A stretch of 64,000 nucleotides of DNA from Amycolatopsis jiangsuensis (lineage in GTDB: Bacteria > Actinomycetota > Actinomycetes > Mycobacteriales > Pseudonocardiaceae), in assembly GCF_014204865.1 (NCBI RefSeq), contig NZ_JACHMG010000001.1:744001-808000 (forward strand). The letters are read 5' to 3'. This document shows positions 34,339 through 43,021 of this stretch, in pieces; the first letter of the stretch is position 1, and each line of letters begins with the position of its first letter. The position numbers and the translations under genes are program-made. The notes beneath the pieces were generated by a model. It was not told the DNA's origin. It did not search any database and was given only the letters and a program-made list of their open reading frames with translations.

Positions 34339-35033
34339 CAGCGGGTCTTCTCCAGCTGTTCCGGTTCCTTGGCCGCGGCCCCCGCGACCACGCCGGCCAG
34401 CGCGAGCAGCACCGGCAGGCCCGCGGGGAGCACCGGCGTCGCGGCGAGGGCGATCACCACGCCGATCAGCACCGGCAACCGGGAGGTTTTGTCCTTCAGC
34501 GACGGCAGCACGAGCGCCAGCAGTACGGCCGGGAACGCCGCGTCCAGGCCGAACGCGTCGGTGTCCCCGATCGCGGTGCCGGCGAAGGCGCCGAGCACGA
34601 CGCCGACGTTCCAGCAGGCGAACAGGCCGATCCCGCACGCCCAGTACGCCGCCCGCCTGCGGTCGGCGTCCCGCTGGGCCAGCGCGAACGCCACTGACTC
34701 GTCGATCATCAGGTGACTGCCCAGTAACCGGCCGAGCCGGCCGCGGCCGAACACGTCGCCGATCGCGAACCCGAACGGCACGTGGCGCGCGTTGACCAGC
34801 AACCCGGCCGCGACGGCGGCGAGCGGATTGCCGCCGGAGGCCACGATGCCGACGAACATGAACTGCGAAGCGCCGGCGAAAACCAGCAGCGACAACAGCA
34901 TCGGCGCCCACAGCGGGAAGCCGGAACCCACCGAGATGGCGCCGTAGGAGACGCCGACGAGGGTGTCGGCCAGGCAGACGAGGCCGATGTCGCGGGCGAG
35001 GCCGCGATCGAGTGTTCGCCAGATCGAACGCAT
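34338..35033 (-). CDS. azlC: AzlC-type branched-chain amino acid exporter subunit
   Basis: A 231-residue polytopic membrane protein of the AzlC/BrnF family, with ADTLVGVSYGAISVGSGFPL, FAGASQFMFVGI and NARHVPFGFAIG. It is the first gene of a leftward two-gene operon with azlD and is divergent from an XRE-cupin regulator, an arrangement typical of exporters controlled by an adjacent sensor. The ATG lies inside a GCATAG…CTATGC dyad. Confidence 0.88.
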   Translation of the reverse strand: MRSIWRTLDRGLARDIGLVCLADTLVGVSYGAISVGSGFPLWAPMLLSLLVFAGASQFMFVGIVASGGNPLAAVAAGLLVNARHVPFGFAIGDVFGRGRLGRLLGSHLMIDESVAFALAQRDADRRRAAYWACGIGLFACWNVGVVLGAFAGTAIGDTDAFGLDAAFPAVLLALVLPSLKDKTSRLPVLIGVVIALAATPVLPAGLPVLLALAGVVAGAAAKEPEQLEKTR

Positions 35034-35045
35034 AGTGCCCTATGC
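35030..35045. promoter_or_regulatory. Dyad at the azlC start / divergent promoter
   Basis: GCATAG-TGCC-CTATGC is a perfect 6+4+6 palindrome that includes the azlC start codon (complement of 35031-35033) and a TATGCT -10-like box for the divergent XRE gene. It is a candidate site for the XRE-cupin regulator. Confidence 0.5.
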
Positions 35046-35103
35046 TGAACACTGCACGACCAGTTCGTCAAGGCGAACGCGAAGACTGATGGAGCGAACA
35101 CAC

Positions 35104-35667
35104 ATGTCCCAGGACACCACGGCCGCGCCGCTGGACATCATCGCGACGTCGCTGCGCCGGGAGCGGGCCCGCGCCGGGCTGTCGCTGACCGAAGTGGCCC
35201 GCCGCGCCGGCCTCGCGAAATCCACCCTGTCGCAGCTGGAATCGGGTTCCGGCAACCCGAGCGTGGAGACGCTGTGGGCGCTCGGCGTGGCGCTCGACGT
35301 GCCGTTCTCCCGGCTGGTCGAACCGGACCGCCCCCAGGTCCGGGTGATCCGCGCGGGCAGCGGGCCGACGGTGTTCGCCGAACACGCCGACTACGCGTGC
35401 ACCCTGCTGTCCGCGTGCCCGAGCGCGGCGCGGCGGGACATGTACCTGGTCCGCGGCGAGCCGGGCACGCCGCGCCGCTCGGACCCGCACATGAACGGCG
35501 TGGTCGAGCACATCGTGCTCTGCGCAGGCCGCGCCCGCATCGGCGTGGCCGACGACCCGGCCGAACTCCTCCCCGGCGACTACATCGCCTACCCCGGCGA
35601 CGTCCGGCACGTGTTCGAAGCACTCGAACCGGGCACATTCGGAGTGGAGATCTCGGAATACACGTGA
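35104..35667 (+). CDS. XRE-family regulator with C-terminal cupin
   Basis: A 187-residue regulator with an N-terminal XRE helix-turn-helix (GLSLTEVARRAGLAKSTLSQ, about 28-47) and a C-terminal cupin barrel (about 105-185) with DPHMNGVVEHIVLCAGRARI and PGDYIAYPGDVRHVFEAL. ATG 35104 has GGAGCG 7 bp upstream. It is divergent from azlCD, so it probably senses an amino acid or related small molecule and controls export. The cupin likely binds the ligand or a metal. Confidence 0.88.
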   Translation: MSQDTTAAPLDIIATSLRRERARAGLSLTEVARRAGLAKSTLSQLESGSGNPSVETLWALGVALDVPFSRLVEPDRPQVRVIRAGSGPTVFAEHADYACTLLSACPSAARRDMYLVRGEPGTPRRSDPHMNGVVEHIVLCAGRARIGVADDPAELLPGDYIAYPGDVRHVFEALEPGTFGVEISEYT

Positions 35668-35910
35668 GCCGGCCGGGTCATTCGCCGGTGTGGCTGCGCA
35701 ACGTCCGGACGCGGGCTTCCGGGTCGGTGCAGGAGTGCCCGCGGATCCCGGCGGGCGATCCGTGTGCCGCGTTCAGGATCCGCGGCCCTTTTCCGCCGCT
35801 CGCCGCTGATGCCCGTCCAGTGACTGGTCGGGGACCCGCACAGCGTGTGACGTGCCGCCCAGCGCCGGGGGGCTGTGCATGCCGTGGCCGCCGGGCGGAC
35901 GCCGAGCTTG

Positions 35911-36822
35911 TCACCAGCCGCGTTCGGCGAGGCGGTGTGGCTCGGGCAGGTCGTCCACGTTGATGCCGACCATCGCCTCGCCCAGGCCGCGGGAGACCTT
36001 GGCCAGCATGTCCGGGTCGTCGTGGAAGGTGGTGGCCTTGACGATCGCCTCGGCGCGCTGCGCGGGGTTGCCCGACTTGAAGATGCCCGAGCCGACGAAC
36101 ACGCCTTCCGCGCCCAGCTGCATCATCATCGCCGCGTCGGCCGGGGTGGCGATGCCGCCCGCGGTGAACAGCACCACCGGCAGCTTGCCCGCCTCGGCCA
36201 CCTCGCGCACCAGCTCGTACGGCGCCTGCAGCTCCTTGGCGGCGACGTACAGCTCGTCCTCGGGCAGCGACTGCAGCCTGCGGATCTCCCCGCGGATCTT
36301 GCGCATGTGCGTGGTCGCGTTGGAGACGTCGCCGGTGCCGGCCTCGCCCTTCGAGCGGATCATCGCCGCGCCCTCGGTGATCCGGCGCAGCGCCTCGCCG
36401 AGGTTGGTCGCCCCGCACACGAACGGCACGGTGAACGCCCACTTGTCGATGTGGTTGGCGTAGTCGGCGGGGGTGAGCACCTCGGACTCGTCGACGTAGT
36501 CGACGCCGAGCGACTGCAGCACCTGGGCCTCGACGAAATGGCCGATCCGGGCCTTAGCCATGACCGGGATCGACACCTTCCCGATGATGCCGTCGATCAG
36601 GTCCGGGTCGCTCATCCGCGCCACGCCGCCCTGCGCGCGGATGTCGGCGGGCACGCGTTCGAGCGCCATCACCGCGACCGCGCCGGCGTCCTCGGCGATC
36701 TTGGCCTGCTCGGCGGTGACCACGTCCATGATCACGCCACCCTTGAGCATCTCCGCCATCCCGCGTTTGACCTTGGCGGTACCGGTGACGGACTGGGGTT
36801 CGGCGCTCTGCTGCTGCGACAC
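35911..36822 (-). CDS. pdxS: Pyridoxal 5'-phosphate synthase lyase subunit
   Basis: A 303-residue PdxS, the TIM-barrel subunit that builds PLP from ribose 5-phosphate, glyceraldehyde 3-phosphate and ammonia supplied by PdxT. Recognisable are [20 protein letters not shown] (with the first catalytic region), [15 protein letters not shown] (catalytic Lys) and [14 protein letters not shown] for phosphate binding. It is highly conserved and full length. It faces away from pdxT across about 400 bp instead of preceding it in an operon. Confidence 0.97.
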   Translation of the reverse strand: MSQQQSAEPQSVTGTAKVKRGMAEMLKGGVIMDVVTAEQAKIAEDAGAVAVMALERVPADIRAQGGVARMSDPDLIDGIIGKVSIPVMAKARIGHFVEAQVLQSLGVDYVDESEVLTPADYANHIDKWAFTVPFVCGATNLGEALRRITEGAAMIRSKGEAGTGDVSNATTHMRKIRGEIRRLQSLPEDELYVAAKELQAPYELVREVAEAGKLPVVLFTAGGIATPADAAMMMQLGAEGVFVGSGIFKSGNPAQRAEAIVKATTFHDDPDMLAKVSRGLGEAMVGINVDDLPEPHRLAERGW

Positions 36823-37219
36823 CTTGCGGACCTTTCTCGGAGGGGGACGCTGCTGGTCACTCCTCAGCGTAGGTGCAGGGTGGACCGGTAAGGCAGGCCA
36901 GTACTGGGGTATCTCGGAAGGCCACTTTCACGCCGGTGCCGCGACGGCTCACGGTGGTGCAGCTCATCGGCAGGTTTCTGACCTGCGGAATCGAGGACGA
37001 GTACGCTGGGGACTGCGGAAGTGGCCCGGCTCGCCGACGGCGGGAATGCGCGGCGGAGATCACCTTTCGGGTATCCACTTTCGAATGGTTTCAGCAGTCC
37101 ACTTCACGTCGGCGGCGGGACGCGGCCGGGTGGGCGGCCCGCGCAGGTGCCCGCTGACCTGCCGGGTTGGCCCGCGGACGGCCCCCCTAAGCTGGGGCGA
37201 ACGTCTTTCGGGAGGTCGG
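36823..37219. other. Divergent pdxS/pdxT intergenic region
   Basis: About 400 bp with no gene supported. A hairpin GCAGGT-TTCTG-ACCTGC is seen at 36971-36987, and a TACGCT -10 candidate for pdxS lies near 36868-36873 on the minus strand. No MocR/PdxR-type regulator is encoded nearby. Confidence 0.4.
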
Positions 37220-37864
37220 GTGGCGACAGCTTTCCGAGCACGGCCGGTGGTCGGTGTGCTCGCCCTGCAGGGTGCCGTGCGCGAGCACGTCGCGATGCTG
37301 GAGCGCGCGGGTGCCCGGGCGGTCCCGGTGCGCCGTCCGGCCGAGCTGTCCGAAGTGGACGGCCTGGTGCTGCCGGGTGGCGAGTCCACCACGATGTCGC
37401 GGCTGCTGGAGAACTTCGGGCTGCTCGAGCCGCTGCGGGAACGGATCGCGGGCGGGCTGCCGGCGTTCGGCTCCTGCGCCGGGATGATCCTGCTGGCCCG
37501 CCAGGTGCTCGACGGGCGCCCGGACCAGCGTCAGCTCGGCGGGCTCGACGTGGTCGTGCGGCGCAACGCGTTCGGAAGGCAGGTCGATTCGTTCGAGGCC
37601 GACCTGCCCTTCGCGGGCGTGTCCGGCGGGCCGGTGCACGCGGTGTTCATCCGGGCGCCGTGGGTGGAGAAGGCGGCGGACGGGGTCGCGGTGCTGGCCA
37701 CCGTGGCGGGCCCGGCCGATCCGGACGGCGAGCCGGACGGGCCGCGGGTGGATAGGATCGTCGCCGTCCGGCAGGGGGCGGTGCTGGCCACGGCGTTCCA
37801 CCCGGAGATCACCGGGGACGAACGGTGCCACCGGCTGTTCGTCGAGGTCGTACGGGAAGCCTGA
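37220..37864 (+). CDS. pdxT: Pyridoxal 5'-phosphate synthase glutaminase subunit
   Basis: A 214-residue class I glutamine amidotransferase that delivers ammonia to Pdx[13 protein letters not shown] is the N-terminus, [13 protein letters not shown] the oxyanion region, [10 protein letters not shown] holds the nucleophilic Cys and FHPEITGD the His-Glu pair. GTG 37220 is preceded by GGAGG (37211-37215). It is followed by yebC, the order seen in mycobacteria. Confidence 0.95.
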   Translation: MATAFRARPVVGVLALQGAVREHVAMLERAGARAVPVRRPAELSEVDGLVLPGGESTTMSRLLENFGLLEPLRERIAGGLPAFGSCAGMILLARQVLDGRPDQRQLGGLDVVVRRNAFGRQVDSFEADLPFAGVSGGPVHAVFIRAPWVEKAADGVAVLATVAGPADPDGEPDGPRVDRIVAVRQGAVLATAFHPEITGDERCHRLFVEVVREA

Positions 37865-37926
37865 GCAGGGATTGCGGCGTCCGGCCGGCCGCGAGGCGCG
37901 CCGGGCGCGGAACAAATGGAGGAGAG

Positions 37927-38676
37927 ATGAGCGGCCACTCCAAGTGGGCCACGACGAAGCACAAGAAGGCCAACCTCGACGCCAAGCGGGGCAAGCTCTT
38001 CGCGCGGCTGATCAAGAACATCGAGGTGGCCGCCCGGACCGGCGGGGGTGACCCGGACGGCAACCCCACGCTGTACGACGCCATCCAGAAGGCCAAACGC
38101 AACTCGGTCCCGCAGGACAACATCGAGCGCGCGCGCAAGCGCGGCGCCGGGGAAGAGGCCGGCGGCGCCGACTGGCAGAACATCACCTACGAGGGGTACG
38201 GGCCCAACGGGGTCGCGGTGCTCATCGAATGCCTCACCGACAACAAGAACCGGGCCGCGATGGAGGTGCGCACCGCGCTCACCCGCAACAACGGTTCGCT
38301 CGCCGACCCGGGCTCGGTCGCCTACATGTTCAACCGCAAGGGCGTGGTGATCATGCCCAAGGCGGAGGCGACCGAGGACGACGTGCTCCTGGCTGTTCTC
38401 GACGCGGGCGCCGAGGAGGTCAACGACCTCGACGAGAGCTTCGAGATCGTCTCCGAGGGCGGCGACCTGGTCCCGGTGCGCAAGGCCCTGCAGGAGGCCG
38501 GGTTCGAGTACGAATCGGCCGACCTGACCTTCCTGCCGTCGGTGAGCGTGCCGCTCGACGTGGACGGGGCGAAGAAGATTTTCAAGCTGATCGACGCCCT
38601 CGAGGACTGCGACGACGTGCAGAACGTCTACGCGAACTTCGACGTCTCGGACGAAGTCATGGCGGCGGTGGACTGA
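37927..38676 (+). CDS. yebC: YebC/PmpR family protein
   Basis: A 249-residue YebC-type DNA-binding or translation-related protein, starting [20 protein letters not shown] as in nearly all homologues. The three-domain alpha/beta layout is complete, ending at [15 protein letters not shown] 37927 is preceded by GGAGGAG. It lies after pdxT and before ruvC, as in related genomes, so it was long named as a ruv-operon protein. Some members are transcriptional regulators and some ease ribosome stalling; the sequence does not separate these. Confidence 0.95.
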   Translation: MSGHSKWATTKHKKANLDAKRGKLFARLIKNIEVAARTGGGDPDGNPTLYDAIQKAKRNSVPQDNIERARKRGAGEEAGGADWQNITYEGYGPNGVAVLIECLTDNKNRAAMEVRTALTRNNGSLADPGSVAYMFNRKGVVIMPKAEATEDDVLLAVLDAGAEEVNDLDESFEIVSEGGDLVPVRKALQEAGFEYESADLTFLPSVSVPLDVDGAKKIFKLIDALEDCDDVQNVYANFDVSDEVMAAVD

Positions 38677-38691
38677 GTCACCACGCAGCGA

Positions 38692-38736
38692 CGGCCGCGG
38701 CCCCCGGAACGCCTGGGGGGCCGCGGCCGTTTTTTT
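38692..38736 (+). terminator. Strong intrinsic terminator after yebC
   Basis: CGGCCGCGGCCCCC pairs with GGGGGGCCGCGGCCG (14 bp) around a short loop, followed by seven T (38730-38736). This is the clearest rho-independent terminator in the window. Confidence 0.95.
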
Positions 38737-38838
38737 CGGTCGATTTTCCCTGTGTGGCAACGGAAATCGCGGAAATCCTTGCTCCGGACCGAAAATCTCC
38801 GGCACGGGGTCTGGGTTCGGCGGCCCCGGTACGGCAGA

Positions 38839-39360
38839 ATGGCCGCCGTGACGAGCCCAGCCCTCAACGCCGAAGAACAGCGCCTCATCGCGTGGATCGA
38901 GTCCCAGGCCAGGGATCGGGGCAATGCGGTGATCTCGGTGGCCCAGGACGACCAGGGAGCGGGCTACTGTTTCACCGCGTGCGCGTGGGCGCTGCACAAC
39001 GTGCCCGAAGCGGTCGTGCTCGGGCTGCCCGCGCAGATGGGCCCGGTGCTGCTGGACGCCTACGTGGACCGTGCGGCCAACGGTGAGATCTTCGAGGTCG
39101 GCAAGCGGTACGACGATTTCTTCGACGGCGCGCCGGTGGTGTTCGAACGCGTGGCGAAAGGCCACTACCCGGAGTACTTCGGGTCCGCGTTCCTGGTGTA
39201 CCCGGACGGCGATTTCCCGGCCCTGCAACTGATCGTCGCCACACCGGACGGGCATTTCCCGTGGCAGGACACTGCGCCCGACGGGTTCGCGCAGTGGCAG
39301 CTGGTGCTCACCGAAAGCGGGCAGCCGGAAAGCTGGACGCCGGGCGTCGACGGGCCCTGA
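38839..39360 (+). CDS. DUF4262 domain protein
   Basis: A 173-residue soluble protein matching the DUF4262 pattern, with GAGYCFTACAWALHNVPEAV, an FEVGKRYDDFFDG segment and GYPE-like KGHYPEYFGSAFL. The family has no known function but is widespread in actinobacteria, often beside toxin-like or phage genes. It is convergent with a cupin gene; both sit between yebC and ruvC, where mycobacteria have other genes, so they are lineage insertions. Confidence 0.7.
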   Translation: MAAVTSPALNAEEQRLIAWIESQARDRGNAVISVAQDDQGAGYCFTACAWALHNVPEAVVLGLPAQMGPVLLDAYVDRAANGEIFEVGKRYDDFFDGAPVVFERVAKGHYPEYFGSAFLVYPDGDFPALQLIVATPDGHFPWQDTAPDGFAQWQLVLTESGQPESWTPGVDGP

Positions 39361-39819
39361 TCACCGCTGCGGCAGTGCCGCCAGCTCCGCCGCCGCGGCG
39401 GGGAACCGCGCGGCGAGCGCGGCCGGTTCCGTGAACTCCACGCAGTCGCCGGTGTAGGGCGGCACCACCACGGTGCCGAGCAGGCTCCACGCGCCCAGCG
39501 TGACCGTCGCCTGCCAGACCCCGGCCGGCACCACGACCTGCGGGCGCTCGCCCGCGGCCACGTCGCCGCCGAGCACCGGCCGGGTCACCTCCCCGCCGGG
39601 ATGCAGCAGCAGCATCCGGGCCGGCGCGCCGGCGTGGTGCACGAACACCTCGACCCGGTCCAGCCGGTGCGGCGCGGAGAACTCCGGTGCCCGCAGCAGG
39701 TAGTAGATCGACGAGCCCTCCTCGCCACGCCAGCTCTCCGCGTACTGCCCGCCTTCACCCGGCAGCGGCGTCAGGCCCAGGTGCGTGATGAACGGTGCGG
39801 GATCCTCCGGGACGGGCAT
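39361..39819 (-). CDS. Cupin domain protein (DUF985-type)
   Basis: A 152-residue beta-barrel protein of the cupin-5/DUF985 type, with [20 protein letters not shown] at the start, [20 protein letters not shown] and [20 protein letters not shown]. The stop lies directly against the stop of the DUF4262 gene. The function is unknown; homologues bind small molecules. Confidence 0.78.
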   Translation of the reverse strand: MPVPEDPAPFITHLGLTPLPGEGGQYAESWRGEEGSSIYYLLRAPEFSAPHRLDRVEVFVHHAGAPARMLLLHPGGEVTRPVLGGDVAAGERPQVVVPAGVWQATVTLGAWSLLGTVVVPPYTGDCVEFTEPAALAARFPAAAAELAALPQR

Positions 39820-39919
39820 CCCCCCATGGTGCCCGCCGGGCGTGTCCGTCCGCAGGACCCGCCGGGGCGACCGCTAGCCTGCATGTCGAACGGATGTTCG
39901 CGCGGGCGGAGGAGAACGG

Positions 39920-40585
39920 GTGCGGGTGCTCGGGGTCGATCCCGGTCTGACCAGGTGCGGCCTCGGTGTCGTCGACGGCGGCAAGGGCCGGTCCGTGCGC
40001 CCGGTCGCGGTCGGGGTGGTGCGGACACCGGCGGACACGGACCTGGCGCAGCGGCTGCTGTCGGTCGCCGACGAGGTGGAGCGTTGGCTCGACCGGTACC
40101 GGCCGGAGGCGGTCGCGGTGGAGCGGGTGTTCGCCCAGCACAACGTGCGCACCGCGATGGGCACCGCGCAGGCCGGTGGGGTGGTGGCGCTGGCCGCGGC
40201 CCGGCGCGGGCTGCCGGTCGTGTTCCACACCCCCAGCGAGGTGAAGGCCGCCGTCACCGGCTCCGGCCGCGCGGACAAGGCTCAGGTCACCGGTATGGTG
40301 ATGCGCCTGCTCGGCCTCGAGGAACGGCCGAAGCCCGCCGACGCGGCGGACGCGCTGGCGCTGGCCATCTGCCACCTCTGGCGGGAGCCGATGCGGGTCC
40401 GGCTCGCCGAGGCCGAGGCCCGGGCCGCCGAGCTGGCGCGATCGCACCGAGCCCGGCTCGCCGCCGCGGCGAAACAGGCCGGGCCGCCGAAGACCCCGGC
40501 GGGGCCTTCGAAAACACCGGCCGGGCTTGCGAGAGAGCAGGCCGGGCCCACGAAAACGCAGGACGAATCAGGAGCACGACGATGA
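39920..40585 (+). CDS. ruvC: Holliday junction endonuclease RuvC
   Basis: A 221-residue resolvase that cuts four-way junctions with RuvAB. The catalytic acid cluster begins at [10 protein letters not shown] (Asp7), and [19 protein letters not shown] contains the second Glu. [20 protein letters not shown] residues close the core. The normal protein ends near residue 175; here a 45-residue tail with repeated K-T-P-A-G-P units follows. GTG 39920 has GGAGGAG upstream, and the stop overlaps ruvA (ATGA). Confidence 0.95.
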   Translation: MRVLGVDPGLTRCGLGVVDGGKGRSVRPVAVGVVRTPADTDLAQRLLSVADEVERWLDRYRPEAVAVERVFAQHNVRTAMGTAQAGGVVALAAARRGLPVVFHTPSEVKAAVTGSGRADKAQVTGMVMRLLGLEERPKPADAADALALAICHLWREPMRVRLAEAEARAAELARSHRARLAAAAKQAGPPKTPAGPSKTPAGLAREQAGPTKTQDESGARR

Positions 40586-41178
40586 TCTCCTCGGTACGCG
40601 GTGAAGTGCTCTCCGTCGGCCTCGACCACGTGGTGGTCGAGGTCGGCGGAGTCGGCCTCGCCGTGCAGGCCACCCCGGCGACGCTGGCCACGCTGCGCCG
40701 CGGCGAGCAGACCCGGCTGCACACCGCGCTGGTCGTGCGTGAGGATTCGCTGACCCTCTTCGGATTCGCCGGCGAGGACGCGCGCGAGCTGTTCGGCCTG
40801 CTGCAGACCGTGTCCGGCATCGGACCGCGGCTCGCGCTGGCCACCCTGGCCGTGCTGGAGCCGGACAAGCTGCGCGCCGCGCTGGTCGAAGGCAACCTCA
40901 CCGTGCTCACCCAGGTGCCCGGCATCGGCCGCAAGGGCGCCGAGCGGCTCAGCCTCGAGTTGCGCGACAAGGTCACCGCGCTCGGCGGCGCCGGTGAAGC
41001 GCCGGCGGTGGCGGCGCCCGGTGCGCTGCGCGGTGAGGTCGTGGAGGCGCTGGCCGGTCTCGGCTTCCCGGCCAAACAGGCCGAACAGGCGGTGGACCGC
41101 GTGCTCGGCGAGGGCGAGGGGCACACCACCTCGTCGGTGCTGCGCTCCGCGCTCGCGACCCTCGGCCGCAAGCAGTAG
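40582..41178 (+). CDS. ruvA: Holliday junction branch-migration protein RuvA
   Basis: A 198-residue RuvA. The OB fold begins [20 protein letters not shown], two helix-hairpin-helix motifs follow ([20 protein letters not shown] and [20 protein letters not shown]), and the C-terminal domain III that contacts RuvB ends at [15 protein letters not shown] 40582 overlaps ruvC, a tightly coupled operon. Confidence 0.96.
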   Translation: MISSVRGEVLSVGLDHVVVEVGGVGLAVQATPATLATLRRGEQTRLHTALVVREDSLTLFGFAGEDARELFGLLQTVSGIGPRLALATLAVLEPDKLRAALVEGNLTVLTQVPGIGRKGAERLSLELRDKVTALGGAGEAPAVAAPGALRGEVVEALAGLGFPAKQAEQAVDRVLGEGEGHTTSSVLRSALATLGRKQ

Positions 41179-41181
41179 CCG

Positions 41182-42270
41182 ATGAACCACGAGGTGACCG
41201 AGTTCGGGACCGGCGGGGACGAGGCCGGCGAGGAAACGCTGTCCGCGCTCGCGCAGACCGGTGAGGGCGATCTGGAGACCACTCTCCGCCCGCGCAAGCT
41301 GGACGAGTTCGTCGGCCAGCCGCGCGTGCGCGAGCAGCTGGAGCTGGTGCTGGAAAGCGCGCGCAGGCGGGGGGTGCCGCCGGACCACGTGCTGCTGTCC
41401 GGCCCGCCCGGGCTCGGCAAGACGAGCATGGCCATGATCGTGGCCGCCGAACTGGGCGCGGCCATCCGGATCACCTCCGGGCCCGCCCTCGAACGCGCGG
41501 GCGACCTGGCCGCGATGCTGTCCAACCTGGCGGCCGGTGACGTGCTGTTCATCGACGAGATCCACCGCATCGCCCGGCCCGCCGAGGAGATGCTCTACCT
41601 CGCGATGGAGGACTTCCGGGTCGACGTGGTCGTCGGCAAGGGCCCCGGAGCCACCAGCATCCCGCTGGAGATCGCGCCGTTCACCCTGGTCGGGGCCACC
41701 ACCCGGTCCGGATCGCTGACCGGCCCGCTGCGGGACCGGTTCGGCTTCACCGGCCAGCTGGAGTTCTACTCCGATTCCGAGCTGGAGCTGGTGGTGCGCC
41801 GGGCGGCGACGATCCTCGGCATCGAGATCGACCGGGACGGCTGCGCGGAGATCGCCGGCCGCTCGCGCGGAACACCCCGGATCGCCAACCGGCTGCTGCG
41901 CCGGGTCCGCGACTACGCCGAGGTCCGCGCGGACGGCCGGATCACCTGCGAGGTCGCGCGGGCCGCGCTGAAGGTCTACGACGTGGACGAACTGGGCCTG
42001 GACCGGCTGGACCGGGCGGTGCTCGGCGCGCTGACCCGCTCGTTCGGCGGGGGACCGGTCGGCATCTCCACGCTCGCGGTGGCCGTGGGCGAGGAAACGA
42101 CGACCGTGGAAGAGGTGTGCGAACCCTACCTGGTGCGCGCGGGTATGCTCGCGCGCACTCCCCGGGGCCGGGTCGCCACTCCGGCGGCGTGGGAGCACCT
42201 CGGCCTGGTGCCGCCGCCCGAGCCGGGGCGGTCCGGTCCGGGCGGTCCGACGCTGTTCGACCAGGGCTGA
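41182..42270 (+). CDS. ruvB: Holliday junction DNA helicase RuvB
   Basis: A 362-residue AAA+ motor that drives branch migration on RuvA-bound junctions. Walker A is [11 protein letters not shown] near residue 74, Walker B is VLFIDEIHR near 123, the arginine-finger region is in [18 protein letters not shown] and a winged helix is at the C-terminus ([20 protein letters not shown]). It is the third gene of the ruvCAB operon. Confidence 0.97.
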   Translation: MNHEVTEFGTGGDEAGEETLSALAQTGEGDLETTLRPRKLDEFVGQPRVREQLELVLESARRRGVPPDHVLLSGPPGLGKTSMAMIVAAELGAAIRITSGPALERAGDLAAMLSNLAAGDVLFIDEIHRIARPAEEMLYLAMEDFRVDVVVGKGPGATSIPLEIAPFTLVGATTRSGSLTGPLRDRFGFTGQLEFYSDSELELVVRRAATILGIEIDRDGCAEIAGRSRGTPRIANRLLRRVRDYAEVRADGRITCEVARAALKVYDVDELGLDRLDRAVLGALTRSFGGGPVGISTLAVAVGEETTTVEEVCEPYLVRAGMLARTPRGRVATPAAWEHLGLVPPPEPGRSGPGGPTLFDQG

Positions 42271-42390
42271 CGGGGTGCGAACCGACGGTGGGTGCTGGCG
42301 TTTGCGCGGGCACCTGGCACACTCGAACACAGCACATCCGTCACAACCGGACGCGGGCGTCGGCCGGCGGCGTCCGTCGAATGGAGAGTC

Positions 42391-42816
42391 ATGAATCAGT
42401 TACTGCTGCCGTTGCTGCTGCTGCTCGTGGTGGCCGTGCCGCTCATCATGGGCACCCGCAAGCAGAAGAAGCAGCAGGCGGCCCAGAAGGACCTGCAGGA
42501 CAACCTGAACCCCGGCGACCGCGTGATGACCACCTCGGGCCTCTACGCCACGGTGGCCGACACGTCCGGTGACACCACGATCGACCTCGAGATCGCCCCG
42601 GGTGTCGTCACCACCTGGCTGCGCCTGGCGGTGCGCGAGAAGGTCGAGCCGGTCACCGAGACCGAGGAGACCGCGGAGCTGTCCGACGCGGACGAGACCG
42701 TGTCCGGCGTCGCGTCGACCCCCTCGGACGCCCCGGCGCAGGAGACCATCTCCGAGCCGGAGGGCGAGAAGCCGACTGCGGAGATCGCGCCGCCGCTGGA
42801 GCACGGGAAGAAGTGA
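42391..42816 (+). CDS. yajC: Preprotein translocase subunit YajC
   Basis: A 141-residue single-pass membrane protein with an N-terminal TM helix (LLLPLLLLLVVAVPLIMG), then KQKKQQAAQKDLQDNLNPGD and a beta segment, as in YajC. The C-terminal about 50 residues are an acidic, low-complexity tail. ATG 42391 has GGAGAG upstream. It precedes secD and secF, its partners in the SecDF-YajC complex that aids protein export. Confidence 0.92.
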   Translation: MNQLLLPLLLLLVVAVPLIMGTRKQKKQQAAQKDLQDNLNPGDRVMTTSGLYATVADTSGDTTIDLEIAPGVVTTWLRLAVREKVEPVTETEETAELSDADETVSGVASTPSDAPAQETISEPEGEKPTAEIAPPLEHGKK

Positions 42817-42881
42817 CTTCCCGCTTCCCGGGGTACTGATCAGCCCGCCGCCGGACGCGCGGTACGGGCGAGCGCCGGGCT

Positions 42882-42915
42882 CACGCAGCACCGAGTAGTG
42901 TCTCGGTGCTGCGTG
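42882..42915. other. Perfect 14-bp stem-loop in the yajC–secD gap
   Basis: CACGCAGCACCGAG-TAGTGT-CTCGGTGCTGCGTG is a perfect 14-bp hairpin with a 6-base loop, between two genes of one functional unit, and has no T-run. It could attenuate or set the ratio of secD to yajC mRNA, or protect transcript ends. Confidence 0.6.
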
Positions 42916-43021
42916 CGTGTCCGCCGCCCCGGTCATGCCCAGCAGCGTCCGGGAGGACCCCCTTCCCGGCTCGCTCACCGAACCTGTTGGGGTCCACCCA
43001 GTCCGAGGAGACCGAAGCACC

